NCBI RefSeq assembly: GCF_900090305.1
Contig: NZ_LT607751.1
Location: 5,022,001-5,086,000, forward strand
Source: Micromonospora siamensis
Lineage (GTDB): Bacteria > Actinomycetota > Actinomycetes > Mycobacteriales > Micromonosporaceae
Reading direction: 5' to 3'
Length of the DNA stretch: 64,000 nucleotides
In this document: positions 25,671 to 34,649 of the stretch, one piece after another
Numbering within the stretch: the first letter of the stretch is position 1
Layout: each line of letters starts with the position of its first letter
Made by a program: the position numbers and the translations under genes
Notes under the pieces: generated by a model
What the model was told of the DNA's origin: nothing
What the model saw: the letters and a program-made list of their open reading frames with translations, nothing else
The model's database searches: none

Positions 25671-26363
25671 GTGGAGATGCGCCTGCCGGAGCCGGGCGAC
25701 GCGCTCACCGGTGTCGAGATGTTCGCCGGCCTGGAGCCCGAGGTACGCCAGCGGGTGATCGCGGCGGCCGTGCCGCGCACGTACCGCAAGGGGCAGTTGC
25801 TCTTCGTGGAGAACGACCCCGGCGAGTCGCTGATCGTGCTGCGCCGCGGCGCGGTCGCGGTGTTCCGCACCGCGCCCACCGGCGAACGCGCGGTGCTGTC
25901 GGTGATCAGACCGCCGGACGTGCTCGGCGAGGTGTCCCTGCTCGACGCCTCGACCCGGTCGGCCTCCGCGGAGGCGATCGAGGACTGCGCCGCGCTGGCC
26001 CTGTCCCGGCCCGCCTTCATGGAGCTGGTGCACTCCAACCCGCGCATCCTCGACGCGGTGATGCGCTCGCTCGGCGGGCTGATCCGCCGGCTGACCGAGC
26101 AGAACGCCGACCACGTCTTCCTCGACCTGCCCGGTCGGGTGGCCAAGACGCTGGTCCGGCTCGCCGGCGAGAGCCAGGCCCCGATGATCACCATCGAGCT
26201 GAACCAGAGCCAGCTGGCCGAGATGGCCGGCGGTTCCCGGCAGAGCGTCAACCAGGCGATCGGCTCGTTCGCCAGCCGGGGCTGGCTGCGCACCGAGGGC
26301 CGCCGGATCGTGGTCACCGACGTGGCCGCGCTGCGCCGCCGCGCCGGGATGAACGACCGCTGA
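25671..26363 (+). CDS. CRP/FNR-family transcriptional regulator
   Basis: A 230-residue cyclic-nucleotide-type regulator. The N-terminal beta-roll (about 20-130) has a phosphate-binding-cassette-like segment GEVSLLDASTRSASAEA with the glutamate and arginine needed for cAMP binding. A long dimerisation helix follows, then the winged helix (NQSQLAEMAGGSRQSVNQAI, SFASRGWLRTEGRRIVV). There are no cysteine clusters as in FNR. GTG at 25671 follows a strong GGGGAGGGG. The class III cyclase gene begins about 350 bases downstream, so cAMP is a reasonable effector. It ends in a hairpin shared with a small convergent gene. The regulated genes are unknown. Confidence 0.9.
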   Translation: MEMRLPEPGDALTGVEMFAGLEPEVRQRVIAAAVPRTYRKGQLLFVENDPGESLIVLRRGAVAVFRTAPTGERAVLSVIRPPDVLGEVSLLDASTRSASAEAIEDCAALALSRPAFMELVHSNPRILDAVMRSLGGLIRRLTEQNADHVFLDLPGRVAKTLVRLAGESQAPMITIELNQSQLAEMAGGSRQSVNQAIGSFASRGWLRTEGRRIVVTDVAALRRRAGMNDR

Positions 26364-26369
26364 ACGACG

Positions 26370-26404
26370 GACGCGGCCGGGCGCCCCTGCGCTCCGGCCG
26401 CGTC
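26370..26404. terminator. Bidirectional hairpin after the CRP-like gene
   Basis: An 11-bp perfect stem (GACGCGGCCGG/CCGGCCGCGTC) with a 13-base loop lies between two convergent genes. Confidence 0.7.
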
Positions 26405-26426
26405 GCGGCGTGTCCCGACCCCCGAG

Positions 26427-26609
26427 TCAGGGGGTCGTGCTGGTCGGCCCGACCCAGTCGGTGCCGTCCTTGCCGCCGCCGCCCTCGCTGACGAGCCCCT
26501 CGGCCTGCAGCTCGGCGAGCGTCGCGGCGTCCACGTCCACCGACTCGCCGGCGGAGTGCGTGACCCCGCTCGAGTCGGTCCAGTCGCCCTCCAGCTTGAC
26601 GTACACCAT
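26427..26609 (-). CDS. Small acidic hypothetical protein
   Basis: A 60-residue acidic protein, MVYVKLEGDWTDSSG at the start, with SAGESVDVDAATLAELQAEG in the middle and a glycine-rich end. I do not recognise it. A valine-rich beta start plus a short LAELQAEG helix looks like a compact fold. ATG at 26609 is preceded by GAGGGGG, a good ribosome binding site, and the codon pattern is that of a real gene. It lies between the CRP-like regulator (convergent) and the cyclase-ATPase (divergent). Whether it belongs to either is unknown. Confidence 0.6.
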   Translation of the reverse strand: MVYVKLEGDWTDSSGVTHSAGESVDVDAATLAELQAEGLVSEGGGGKDGTDWVGPTSTTP

Positions 26610-26716
26610 GCCAGTCCCCCTCGTGTCCGATGATCGCGTTCCGGCCGACTGAATGTAACGCCCACAGCCGGTCGGGGGACTGTCCACAAGCCAACAGCCC
26701 GGTACCTGACAGCAGC

Positions 26717-29700
26717 GTGGACGGCGATACTCGCGGGGGACGCCGACCAGCGGCGTACCGACCGGAGCCGGACCGACCGGGTGGGAGGGGTGTCATCGCC
26801 GCGCAGTGTGACCGGTGTGGACGCGCCGCCGCCGAGGGTGACCGCTTCTGCGGTGGCTGCGGCGCGGAGCTGGGCTCGGTGTGCCCGCACTGCCTGCGAC
26901 CGCTCGCCACGGACGTCGCGTTCTGCACCTCGTGCGGGGCGGCGCGGGCGGGCGCGCAGCAGGCCACCCCGACGCCGCAGGAGGACCGCCGCCGGGTCAG
27001 TGTGCTCTTCGTCGACCTGATCGACTTCACGCCGTACGTCGAGCGGACCGACCCCGAGCAGGTCCGCGGCATGCAGACCGGCTTCTTCGCCGCCGCGCGC
27101 CGGGTGGTCGGCCAGTACGGCGGCGTGGTGGAGAAGTACATCGGCGACGCGGTGATGGCGCTCTTCGGCGCCCCGGTGGCCACCGAGACCGACGCGCTGC
27201 GCTGCGTACGGGCCGGGTTGGAGCTGCAACGGGTGCTCACCCGGTTCGCCCCCACCGGCGCCGACGAGCTGCGCTTCCGGGTCGGCGTGGCGACCGGTGA
27301 GGCGCTGGTCGACGTGGCCGCCGCCCGCGACGGCGGGCAGGCCATCGTGGCCGGCGACGTGGTCAACACCGCCTCCCGGATGCAGTCGGTGGCCCCGCCC
27401 GGCGGGGTGCTGGTCTGCGGCGCCACCCACGCGCTGACCAAGGACGCCATCCGGTACGCCGAACAACCACCGGTCACCCTGCGCGGGCGCTCCACGCCCA
27501 CCGAGGTGTGGCTGGCGCTCTCCCCGGTACGCCGGCAGCCCACCGACCGGGAACCCGACGTCACGCCGCTGATCGACCGCGAGCACGAGCTGGGCATGCT
27601 GGTCAACGCCCTGCACCGCTCGCTGCGGGACCGCCGCCCGCAGGTGGTGACCGTGTTCGGGCGGGCCGGCATCGGCAAGAGCCGACTGGTACGCGAGCTG
27701 TACCGGCACGCCGGACGGCTGGTCGACGAGCCGCTGACCTGGCGTACCGGGCGCTGCCCGCCGTTCGGTGAGAACGTCACGTTCGCCGCGCTGGCCGACG
27801 TGGTGAAGACCGAGGCGGGCATCCTCGACACCGACCCGGCGTCCACCGCGGCGCAGCGGCTCGCCGCGGCGGTCGGTGAGCTGGTCGGCCCCGCCGAGCG
27901 GGACCGGGTGGTGGCCGCGCTGCGTCCGCTGGTCGGGCTCCCCGGCACGGCGCTGCCGGCCGAGGAGACCGAGTCCGCGTGGCGGCGGTTCCTGTTGGCG
28001 CTGGCCGCCCGCCGCCCCACCGTGCTGGTCTTCGAGGACCTGCACTGGGCCGACGAGGCGATGCTGCGCTTCGTCGAGCTGCTCGGCGCGGCCGCCCGGG
28101 ACGTGCCGCTGATGCTGCTGTGCACCGCCCGTCCCGAGCTGGTGGACCGGGACCCGAGCTGGGCCGGCACGATCACCGGGTCGGTCACCATCACCCTGCC
28201 GCCGCTGCGCGACACCGGCATCGCCTCGCTGTACGCGCACATGTTCGGCCAGGCGGCGTTCTCGGCCGACATGCTCAACCCGCTGATCGAGGTGGCCGGC
28301 GGCAACCCGCTCTACGCCCACGAGTACGTCCGGATGCTGATCGAGCAGGGCACGCTGCGCCAGTCCGGCCGGGGCTGGTCGCTGGAGAAGCACCTCGAAC
28401 TGCCGATGCCGGAGAGCGTGCACGCGGTCATCGCCAACCGGGTGGACCTGCTCGACGCCAAGGACCGGGCGGTGCTGCTGGCCGCCGCCGTGGTCGGCGT
28501 GCAGTTCTGGCCGGGCGCGGTGGCCGCCGCCCTCGGGCAGCCGGTCGAGTCGGTGGAGCGGGCGCTGCGCCGGCTGGAGCAACGGGACTTCGTGCACGAG
28601 CAGGCGGCCTCCACGATGGCCGGGCAGCCCGAGTACCGGTTCCGGCACGTGCTGGTCCGCGACGTCTGCTACCAGCGCCTGCCGCGTACCGAGCGGGTGG
28701 CCCGGCACGAACGCACGGCGGACTGGCTCGACGCGCTGTCGGCCAGCCGGGACACCGACCTGGCCGAGGTCCTCGCGCACCACCGCTGGGCGGCGCACGA
28801 GATCGCCCGTACCCTCGGCATGCCCACCGGCCGGTACGCCGCGCCGGCCCGTCGCGCGCTGCACCGGGCGGCCCGCCGGGCGTACGCGCTGCACGGGCTG
28901 GACGCCGCTGCCGCGCACGCCGGTCGCGCGCTCGGCCTGGTCGACGACAGCGACCCGGTGGACCGGCTCCAGCTGGAGCTGCTGGCCACGGAGATCTCGT
29001 TCTACCGCGACGGCAACGCCTTCCTCTCCGGCGGCGGCCCGGACCAGCTGCACGCGCTGGCCGACCGGCTGCTGGCCCACGGTGACGACGCCTGCGCGGC
29101 CCGGGCCTGGACGCTGCTCGGCCAGGCCGCCTGGCTGCGGGCCGACCGGGGCGCGGCGGTGGCCTGCCTGGACCGGGCGGTGGCCCTGTTCGAGCCGTTG
29201 CCGGACAGCGCCCAGAAGGCGGACGCCTACGCCGAGCTGGGCCGGCTGCACATGCTCAACTACGAACGGGACGCGGCGGTCGCCGCGGCGGAGACGGCGG
29301 CCGAGATCGGTGACCGGCTGGGCCTGATCGAGACCCACGTCAACGCCCGGATCACCGCCGCCACGGCCCGCTACCAGGCGGGCGACCGGGCCGGCCTGGA
29401 CGAGTTGCACGCGCTGGCGGAGCTGAGCCGGGGCCAGCAGCTGCTGGCGCTGCCCCGGGCGGTGCAGAACCTCGCCTTCGCCGTCTGCGAGGACGGCGAC
29501 TGGTTGCGGCAGGAGGCGCTGCTGTCGGACTCGTCGGAGGCGGGCGGCGCCGGGCAGACCCTGGCCACCAGCTACTCGTGGGAGGCGGTCCGGGCGTACT
29601 TCGACGGTGACTTCGGGCGGCTGCTGAGCGCCGCGGACGCCTTCGTGGACACCCCGACCGGCGGATGGGACATGCAGGTACGCGGCCTGCGGGCGGCGCT

Positions 29701-30367
29701 GCGGGTGCTGCGCGGGCAGCCCGTCCCGCCCGAGCACCGGCCGGCGGGCCAGGAGCCGCGTACCGACCCGGTGCCGGTCGACGTCGCCCACCGCGACGAC
29801 GTGGCGGCGGCGCTGGACGCGGCCCGGCGCAGCGGCTTCCACCGGCCGTACTGGACCATGCTGGGAATGGCCGCGTTGTGCCGGTCGTTGCAGGGCCGGC
29901 GGGACGAGGCCGCCGCGCTGGTGGACGAGCTGGCCCGGGCCTGGCTGGCCGTGCCGGCGCTGGCCAGCGGCGAGTGGGTCGGTCCGGCGGCGTACGCGGC
30001 CGCGCTGGCCGGCCGGGACGCCGCCGTGGTGGTCCGCTCGATGCTGGACCGGCCCGGCCACCGGACGCCGTGGTCGGAGGCGGCGCTGCGGACGGTGACC
30101 GGCGCGCTGGCGGCGGCGGACGGCGACCACCGGCGGGCCGGCGAGCTGTACCTGGCCGGCGCGGAGATCTACGCGGGGATCCCGGACGTCACCAGCCGGA
30201 TGCTGTCGCTGGCGCTGGCGGTGGCCGAGTTGGAGCTGGCCGGTGATCCGGCCGCCCGGGGCCTGCTGGCGGAGGTGCGGGCGTTCGCGGCCCGCAACGA
30301 GGCGCCCGGGCTGCTCGCCCTGGCCGGGCGGCCGGCGACCCCGGCCGGCGGGGCGCTGGCCTGCTGA
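26717..30367 (+). CDS. Zinc-ribbon/class III adenylate cyclase/AAA ATPase multidomain protein
   Basis: A protein of about 1200 residues. The N-terminus has two zinc ribbons (CDRCG...CGGCG and CPHC...CTSCG). A class III cyclase domain follows, with the metal aspartate in VLFVDLIDFTPYV, the adenine-specifying lysine and second metal aspartate in VEKYIGDAVMALFG, and AGDVVNTASRM; these residues predict an active adenylate cyclase. Next is an AAA-type ATPase domain with Walker A FGRAGIGKSRLVRE and Walker B VLVFEDLHWADEA, then a long TPR-like helical region. It resembles mycobacterial cyclase-ATPase regulators but lacks a C-terminal LuxR domain. The start is uncertain: GTG at 26717 is used, but GGGAGGGG at 26783-26790 precedes an in-frame ATC at 26795. 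Confidence 0.85.
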   Translation: MDGDTRGGRRPAAYRPEPDRPGGRGVIAAQCDRCGRAAAEGDRFCGGCGAELGSVCPHCLRPLATDVAFCTSCGAARAGAQQATPTPQEDRRRVSVLFVDLIDFTPYVERTDPEQVRGMQTGFFAAARRVVGQYGGVVEKYIGDAVMALFGAPVATETDALRCVRAGLELQRVLTRFAPTGADELRFRVGVATGEALVDVAAARDGGQAIVAGDVVNTASRMQSVAPPGGVLVCGATHALTKDAIRYAEQPPVTLRGRSTPTEVWLALSPVRRQPTDREPDVTPLIDREHELGMLVNALHRSLRDRRPQVVTVFGRAGIGKSRLVRELYRHAGRLVDEPLTWRTGRCPPFGENVTFAALADVVKTEAGILDTDPASTAAQRLAAAVGELVGPAERDRVVAALRPLVGLPGTALPAEETESAWRRFLLALAARRPTVLVFEDLHWADEAMLRFVELLGAAARDVPLMLLCTARPELVDRDPSWAGTITGSVTITLPPLRDTGIASLYAHMFGQAAFSADMLNPLIEVAGGNPLYAHEYVRMLIEQGTLRQSGRGWSLEKHLELPMPESVHAVIANRVDLLDAKDRAVLLAAAVVGVQFWPGAVAAALGQPVESVERALRRLEQRDFVHEQAASTMAGQPEYRFRHVLVRDVCYQRLPRTERVARHERTADWLDALSASRDTDLAEVLAHHRWAAHEIARTLGMPTGRYAAPARRALHRAARRAYALHGLDAAAAHAGRALGLVDDSDPVDRLQLELLATEISFYRDGNAFLSGGGPDQLHALADRLLAHGDDACAARAWTLLGQAAWLRADRGAAVACLDRAVALFEPLPDSAQKADAYAELGRLHMLNYERDAAVAAAETAAEIGDRLGLIETHVNARITAATARYQAGDRAGLDELHALAELSRGQQLLALPRAVQNLAFAVCEDGDWLRQEALLSDSSEAGGAGQTLATSYSWEAVRAYFDGDFGRLLSAADAFVDTPTGGWDMQVRGLRAALRVLRGQPVPPEHRPAGQEPRTDPVPVDVAHRDDVAAALDAARRSGFHRPYWTMLGMAALCRSLQGRRDEAAALVDELARAWLAVPALASGEWVGPAAYAAALAGRDAAVVVRSMLDRPGHRTPWSEAALRTVTGALAAADGDHRRAGELYLAGAEIYAGIPDVTSRMLSLALAVAELELAGDPAARGLLAEVRAFAARNEAPGLLALAGRPATPAGGALAC

Positions 30368-30389
30368 CCGGGGCCGGCGCGCGGGGCGG

Positions 30390-31091
30390 TCAGGCGGCGA
30401 CGGGCTGCCGGGGCACCGGCGGGGCGCTCTTCACCTTCTGCGCGTAGACGTCGACGTACTCGCGGCCGGAGAGCTCCATCAGCTCGTACATGATCTCGTC
30501 GGTGACCGCGCGCTCGACGAACCGGTCGCCGGACAACCCGGCGTAGCGGGAGAAGTCCAGCGGCGCGCCGAACCGGATCCGGATCCGGCCGAGGTTGGGG
30601 ATGATCTGCCCGGTCGGCTGGATCTCGTCGGAGTTGAGCATGACCATCGGCACCACCGGAGCGCCGCTCTCCAGCGCCAGCCGGGCCACCCCGGTCTTGC
30701 CCCGGTAGAGCCGCCCGTCCGGGGAGCGGGTGCCCTCCGGGTAGATCCCGGCGATGCCGCCGGCGCGCAGCACCCGCAGCTGGGTCTCCAGGGCGGCCCG
30801 GGCGGCCCGCCCGCCGGAACGGTCCACCGGGATGGTCCCCGAGCCGACGAAGAACATCTTGGTGAGCCAGCCCTTGAGGCCCTTGCCGAGGAAGTATTCC
30901 GCTTTGGCGATGAAAGTGACTTTTCGCTTCACGATCAGCGGCGTGAAGATCGAGTCCGAGAACGACAGGTGGTTGCTGGCCAGGATGACCGGGCCGGTGG
31001 CCGAGATGTGCTCCAGGCCCTCGACCTGCGGGCGGAAGATCAGCCTCAGCACCGGGCCGAGAATGATGTACTTCAGCAGCCAGTACAGCAC
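30390..31091 (-). CDS. plsC: 1-acylglycerol-3-phosphate acyltransferase family protein
   Basis: A 233-residue membrane-associated acyltransferase of phospholipid synthesis, converting lysophosphatidate to phosphatidate. The HxxxxD catalytic motif is in ILASNHLSFSDSIFTP, the substrate-binding motif in GIAGIYPEGTRSPDG, and VPMVMLNSDEIQPTG follows. One N-terminal hydrophobic helix is likely. GTG at 31091 has GGAAGGA 5 bases upstream. M. tuberculosis has a PlsC-type gene (Rv2182c) in the equivalent region. It is convergent with the cyclase-ATPase gene, 22 bases between stops. The 250 bases upstream, towards 31343, show no gene or clear motif. Confidence 0.9.
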   Translation of the reverse strand: MLYWLLKYIILGPVLRLIFRPQVEGLEHISATGPVILASNHLSFSDSIFTPLIVKRKVTFIAKAEYFLGKGLKGWLTKMFFVGSGTIPVDRSGGRAARAALETQLRVLRAGGIAGIYPEGTRSPDGRLYRGKTGVARLALESGAPVVPMVMLNSDEIQPTGQIIPNLGRIRIRFGAPLDFSRYAGLSGDRFVERAVTDEIMYELMELSGREYVDVYAQKVKSAPPVPRQPVAA

Positions 31092-31342
31092 CGGGGTCCT
31101 TCCAGACGGGGGTGGCGACGGCACCGCTGCCGGGGTCGGCGGTGGGGCCGGCCGGGCACGCCCGGTGACCCGTCCGGGGCGCCGTCGGCGAGCGGAACTG
31201 TCCCCGAGAGCCTACGAACCGGGAGCGGCACGCCACAACGCACTCCCGGAACCGGCCTCCGACGTGTCACGATTCAGGGCACGGCGTACGGGCGCCGGGG
31301 CGCGAGCGGACGCACCGCCAGGTGCGATGAGGAGGGTGTCCG

Positions 31343-32191
31343 GTGTCAGCGGGTGGGCCCCGCCGGGGACGGCGGGACAACGGCCTCGACGCGAGCGAGT
31401 ACGCCGTCGCGGGCGACGTGGATCCGCGCGTCGGTGAGCACCTGCTCGACGTGCTGGCCGCCGGCGGCATCGCCGCGTACCTGCAACCCTCGGCCGACCT
31501 GAACCCGGTGACCCGCACCACCACCGTCCCCGCCCGGCCGGTCGACCGGCTCTACGTCGACCGTTCGCACCTGACCACCGCCCGGGACTACCTCACCCAG
31601 CTCGCCGACGAGGCGGAGCCGCCGGCCCGCGACGACGAGCCGGACATCGAGGCCGAGTGGGCCCGGATCGTGGCCGGTTTCCACGCCGCGCCGAGCGCCG
31701 GCGAGCACCCCTGGCCAGCCGCGGAGGACGTCGACGACGACGACCCCAGCGAGCCGACCGGCCCGACGGCCGGGCCGACCGGGCGCACCACCGGCGACGA
31801 GGGCGCCGGCCCGACCGCCACCGACGTGCGCCGGCTGCCGTACGCGGCGGACGTCTCCGGGGTCTCGGTGAGCCGGGGCCGGACCGACGAGCCGTCGCTC
31901 CTGGACGGCCTGGACACCTTCGGCGCCGACCTGCCCGGTGACGAGGAGGAGGGATACACCCCTCCCCCACCGCCCCCGCTGCCCCGGGTGTCGAAGTACG
32001 CCGTGGCCGGCGTGCTCTGCATCCTGGTCGGGTTCGTGCTCCTCCTCCAGCCGGGGCTGCTCCCGGCCGACCGCTCGGTGGTCACCCTGGTCGGTTTCGC
32101 CGGGATCGTCGGCGGCTTCGTCACCCTGGTCTGGCGGTTGCGTCCCGGCGGCGACGACGACCACGACCCGGACGACGGCGCGGTGGTCTGA
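31343..32191 (+). CDS. Hypothetical two-helix membrane protein with acidic central region
   Basis: A 282-residue protein of unknown function. Residues about 20-90 form a compact domain resembling DUF2007-type putative signal-transducing proteins (VDPRVGEHLLDVLAAGGIAA, then VDRLYVDRSHLTTARDYL). The middle is acidic and rich in Thr, Pro and Asp, probably disordered. Two membrane helices close the protein (YAVAGVLCILVGFVLLLQ and VVTLVGFAGIVGGFVTLVW), with an Asp/His-rich tail. GTG at 31343 follows GAGGAGGG. It lies alone between plsC (divergent) and otsA. The DUF2007 similarity is by eye only. Confidence 0.7.
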   Translation: MSAGGPRRGRRDNGLDASEYAVAGDVDPRVGEHLLDVLAAGGIAAYLQPSADLNPVTRTTTVPARPVDRLYVDRSHLTTARDYLTQLADEAEPPARDDEPDIEAEWARIVAGFHAAPSAGEHPWPAAEDVDDDDPSEPTGPTAGPTGRTTGDEGAGPTATDVRRLPYAADVSGVSVSRGRTDEPSLLDGLDTFGADLPGDEEEGYTPPPPPPLPRVSKYAVAGVLCILVGFVLLLQPGLLPADRSVVTLVGFAGIVGGFVTLVWRLRPGGDDDHDPDDGAVV

Positions 32192-32342
32192 GCCCGGCCC
32201 GCATTCCGGGACGCCCCGCCACCCCGACCGAGGCGTAACAGTGGTGTAACTTACGGTCAGTAGGAATACGGCTGTACGTCACTTCCCCCACTGACTGCCC
32301 GGTTGTTCCTCGCTCGCGGTGGTCAGCCCTCAGCTGATCGGA

Positions 32343-33767
32343 ATGCCCGAGATGCGACAGAGTTCCCTCGTGGTGGTGGCCAACCGCCTCCCCATCGACG
32401 ACAGTGTGGCGCCCGACGGCGCCTGCGAGTGGCGCCGCAGCCCCGGTGGGCTGGTCAGCGCGCTGCACCCGCTGCTGCGGCACACCCCGGCCACCTGGGT
32501 CGGCTGGGCCGGCCGGACCGGCCCGGCACCGAGCCTGCCGGACGTGGACGGGGTCCGGATGCAGAGCGTCCCGCTCAGCGCCGAGGACTTCCGGGACCAC
32601 TACGAGGGCTTCGCCAACGCGACCCTCTGGCCGCTCTACCACGACGCCGTCGAGCAACCGGAATACCATCGCCGCTGGTGGGAGGCGTACCAGCGGGTCA
32701 ACCAGCGGTTCGCCGAGGTCGCCGCCGAGGTCGCCGAGCCAGGTGGCGTGGTCTGGATCCAGGACTACCACCTCCAGCTGGTGCCCGGCCTGCTCCGCGA
32801 GCTCCGCCCCGACCTGCGGATCGGCTTCTTCCTGCACGTGCCGTTCCCGCCGCCGGAGCTGTTCATGCAGCTGCCCCGCCGGGCCGAACTGCTGCGCGGG
32901 ATGCTCGGCGCCGACCTGATCGGCTTCCAGCGGGCCCAGGCCGCGCACAACTTCGCCCAGCTGGTGGCCAAGGTGCTGGACCTGCCGGCCACCGACCGGC
33001 GGATCGGGGTGGACGACCGGGTGGTGCGGGTCGGCGCGTTCCCGGTCTCCATCGACACCGGGGAGATGGCGGCGCTGGCCGCCCGCCCCGAGGTGGCCGA
33101 GCGGGCCCGCCGGCTGCGTCAGGACCTCGGCGGACCCGAGCACGTCATCCTCAGCGTCGACCGGATGGACTACACCAAGGGCATCGAGCAGCGGCTCAAG
33201 GCGTACAGCGAGCTGATCGCCGGCGGCCACGTCAAGGTCCGGGACACGGTCCTCGTCCAGGTGGCGATGCCCAGCCGGGAGCGGGTCGGCCAGTACCAGA
33301 TCCTCCGGGAGCGGATCGAGCGCGAGGTCGGCCGGATCAACGGCGAGTTCGGCCGGGTCGGCGAGCCGGCCATCCACTACCTCACCCAGCCCTTCGACCG
33401 GGCCGAGCTGGCGGCGCTCTACCGGATGGCCGACGTGATGGCGGTGACCCCGCTGCGCGACGGGATGAACCTGGTCGCGAAGGAGTACGTGGCCGCCCGG
33501 GTCGACGACACCGGCGCGCTGCTGCTCAGTGAGTTCGCCGGCGCCGCCGCCGAACTGTCCCAGGCGTACCAGGTCAACCCGCACGACCTGGAAGGGCTCA
33601 AGCAGGGGCTGCTGGCCACCCTCCAGGCCGACCCGGCCGACCTGTCCCGGCGGATGCGCGGCATGCGCGAGCACCTGCGGGAGCACGACATCCGCGCCTG
33701 GGCGCGCTCGTACCTCAGCGCCCTGGACGAGACCGGCTCGCTGACCACCCGGCTGCGCACCGACTGA
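32343..33767 (+). CDS. otsA: Alpha,alpha-trehalose-phosphate synthase
   Basis: A 474-residue GT20 glycosyltransferase making trehalose 6-phosphate from UDP- or GDP-glucose and glucose 6-phosphate. Characteristic segments are SLVVVANRLPIDD and SPGGLVSALHPLL at the N-terminus, WIQDYHLQLVPGLLR, GFFLHVPFPPPELF, SVDRMDYTKGIEQRLKAY, and PLRDGMNLVAKEYVA. Length is standard for OtsA. The start is uncertain: ATG at 32343 is used, ATG at 32352 (MRQSSLVV) is also possible, and a GTG at 32319 exists; none has a strong ribosome binding site. No otsB lies next to it. Trehalose is a stress and spore solute in these organisms. The upstream 150 bases hold AT-rich promoter-like sequence near 32235-32275. Confidence 0.93.
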   Translation: MPEMRQSSLVVVANRLPIDDSVAPDGACEWRRSPGGLVSALHPLLRHTPATWVGWAGRTGPAPSLPDVDGVRMQSVPLSAEDFRDHYEGFANATLWPLYHDAVEQPEYHRRWWEAYQRVNQRFAEVAAEVAEPGGVVWIQDYHLQLVPGLLRELRPDLRIGFFLHVPFPPPELFMQLPRRAELLRGMLGADLIGFQRAQAAHNFAQLVAKVLDLPATDRRIGVDDRVVRVGAFPVSIDTGEMAALAARPEVAERARRLRQDLGGPEHVILSVDRMDYTKGIEQRLKAYSELIAGGHVKVRDTVLVQVAMPSRERVGQYQILRERIEREVGRINGEFGRVGEPAIHYLTQPFDRAELAALYRMADVMAVTPLRDGMNLVAKEYVAARVDDTGALLLSEFAGAAAELSQAYQVNPHDLEGLKQGLLATLQADPADLSRRMRGMREHLREHDIRAWARSYLSALDETGSLTTRLRTD

Positions 33768-33824
33768 GCGGCCGTGGCGGGCGGCGCCGCGCCGTGAGCG
33801 ACGGCGGACGCCGGCGTTCCCCGG

Positions 33825-34649
33825 TCAGGCGCCGGGGCGGGTCGCCGGCTCCTTGTCCAGCCAGTCCAGGAGCGCGTCGATCGGCTCCCGCCACCGGGCG
33901 TCCAGCATCAGGTCGTGACCCATGCCGGGGAAGAGCAGCGGTGCCGAGCCGTACCGGCGGGCCGCCCGGTTCAGCGCCGCGGCCGGGACCACCTGGTCGT
34001 CCGGGCTGCCCAGCACCAGCACCGGCGGTCGGCCGACCGCCGGCTCCGGCTCGTCCGGGTTCAGCAGCGCCCACTGGGCCCGCCGGCCGGCCCGCCCCAG
34101 CCGCTCGGCGTACCGCCGGGCGTCGGCGTCCGGCAGCTCCCGGCTGAACAGCTGCCGCGGGGTCAACCGCAGGCCGCCACCGAACACCGCGGGCAGCGTG
34201 CCGGCGGGGTTGCGGCGCAGCGCCGCGCCGAAGGTCGACCAGCCGCCCAGCACCGGCGCCACCAGCACGGCCGCCCGGGCCGGGTAGCGCGCCAGCGCGT
34301 GCGCCACCACCAGGGCCCCGGCGCCGTGCCCCACCAGCACCGCCTGCCGCGGCAGGCCCGCCGCCACCTGGACCACGTCATGGGCGTACGCCCGCAGCGT
34401 CGCGTCCGGCGCCGGCTCGCTGCCGCCGTGGCCGCGCAGGCTCAGCGCGTACGCCGGGAAGCCCCGGCCGGCGGCGTGCTCCAGCCAGTGCTCGGCGAAC
34501 GCCCACGCGCCGTGCCCGAAGCCCGGCACGAACAGCAGCGGTGGCCGGCCCTGCTCCAGCTCAGGGACGGCGCCGAGCACCTCGCGGCGGGCCGGCCGCT
34601 CCGGGCGGGCCCACTCCCGCGCCCGCATCACCCGCGCCCGGTCCGTCAT
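33825..34649 (-). CDS. Alpha/beta-hydrolase-fold protein lacking the nucleophile serine
   Basis: A 274-residue alpha/beta-hydrolase-fold protein. The oxyanion-region motif LLFVPGFGHGAWAF, ALSLRGHGGSEP, VLVLGSPDDQVVP with the acid aspartate, and FPGMGHDLML with the histidine are all present. The nucleophile elbow, normally GxSxG, reads VLVGHGAGALV: the catalytic serine position is glycine. It may therefore be a non-hydrolytic family member, such as a binding protein or a cofactor-independent lyase, or use another nucleophile. ATG at 34649 overlaps the stop codon of the flavin monooxygenase by four bases, so the two are made together and probably act on the same compound. It is convergent with otsA. 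Confidence 0.82.
   Translation of the reverse strand: MTDRARVMRAREWARPERPARREVLGAVPELEQGRPPLLFVPGFGHGAWAFAEHWLEHAAGRGFPAYALSLRGHGGSEPAPDATLRAYAHDVVQVAAGLPRQAVLVGHGAGALVVAHALARYPARAAVLVAPVLGGWSTFGAALRRNPAGTLPAVFGGGLRLTPRQLFSRELPDADARRYAERLGRAGRRAQWALLNPDEPEPAVGRPPVLVLGSPDDQVVPAAALNRAARRYGSAPLLFPGMGHDLMLDARWREPIDALLDWLDKEPATRPGA

Noticed and set aside
25484..30130. A 1548-codon open frame on the minus strand
   Set aside because: It is antisense to the cyclase-ATPase and CRP genes, has no recognisable domain and is made of Arg/Gly/Pro/Val-rich runs, the usual artefact of very high GC coding sequence.
33768..33824. GC-rich palindromic bases between otsA and the hydrolase as a terminator
   Set aside because: The pairing is short and not unique; I could not define a convincing stem.
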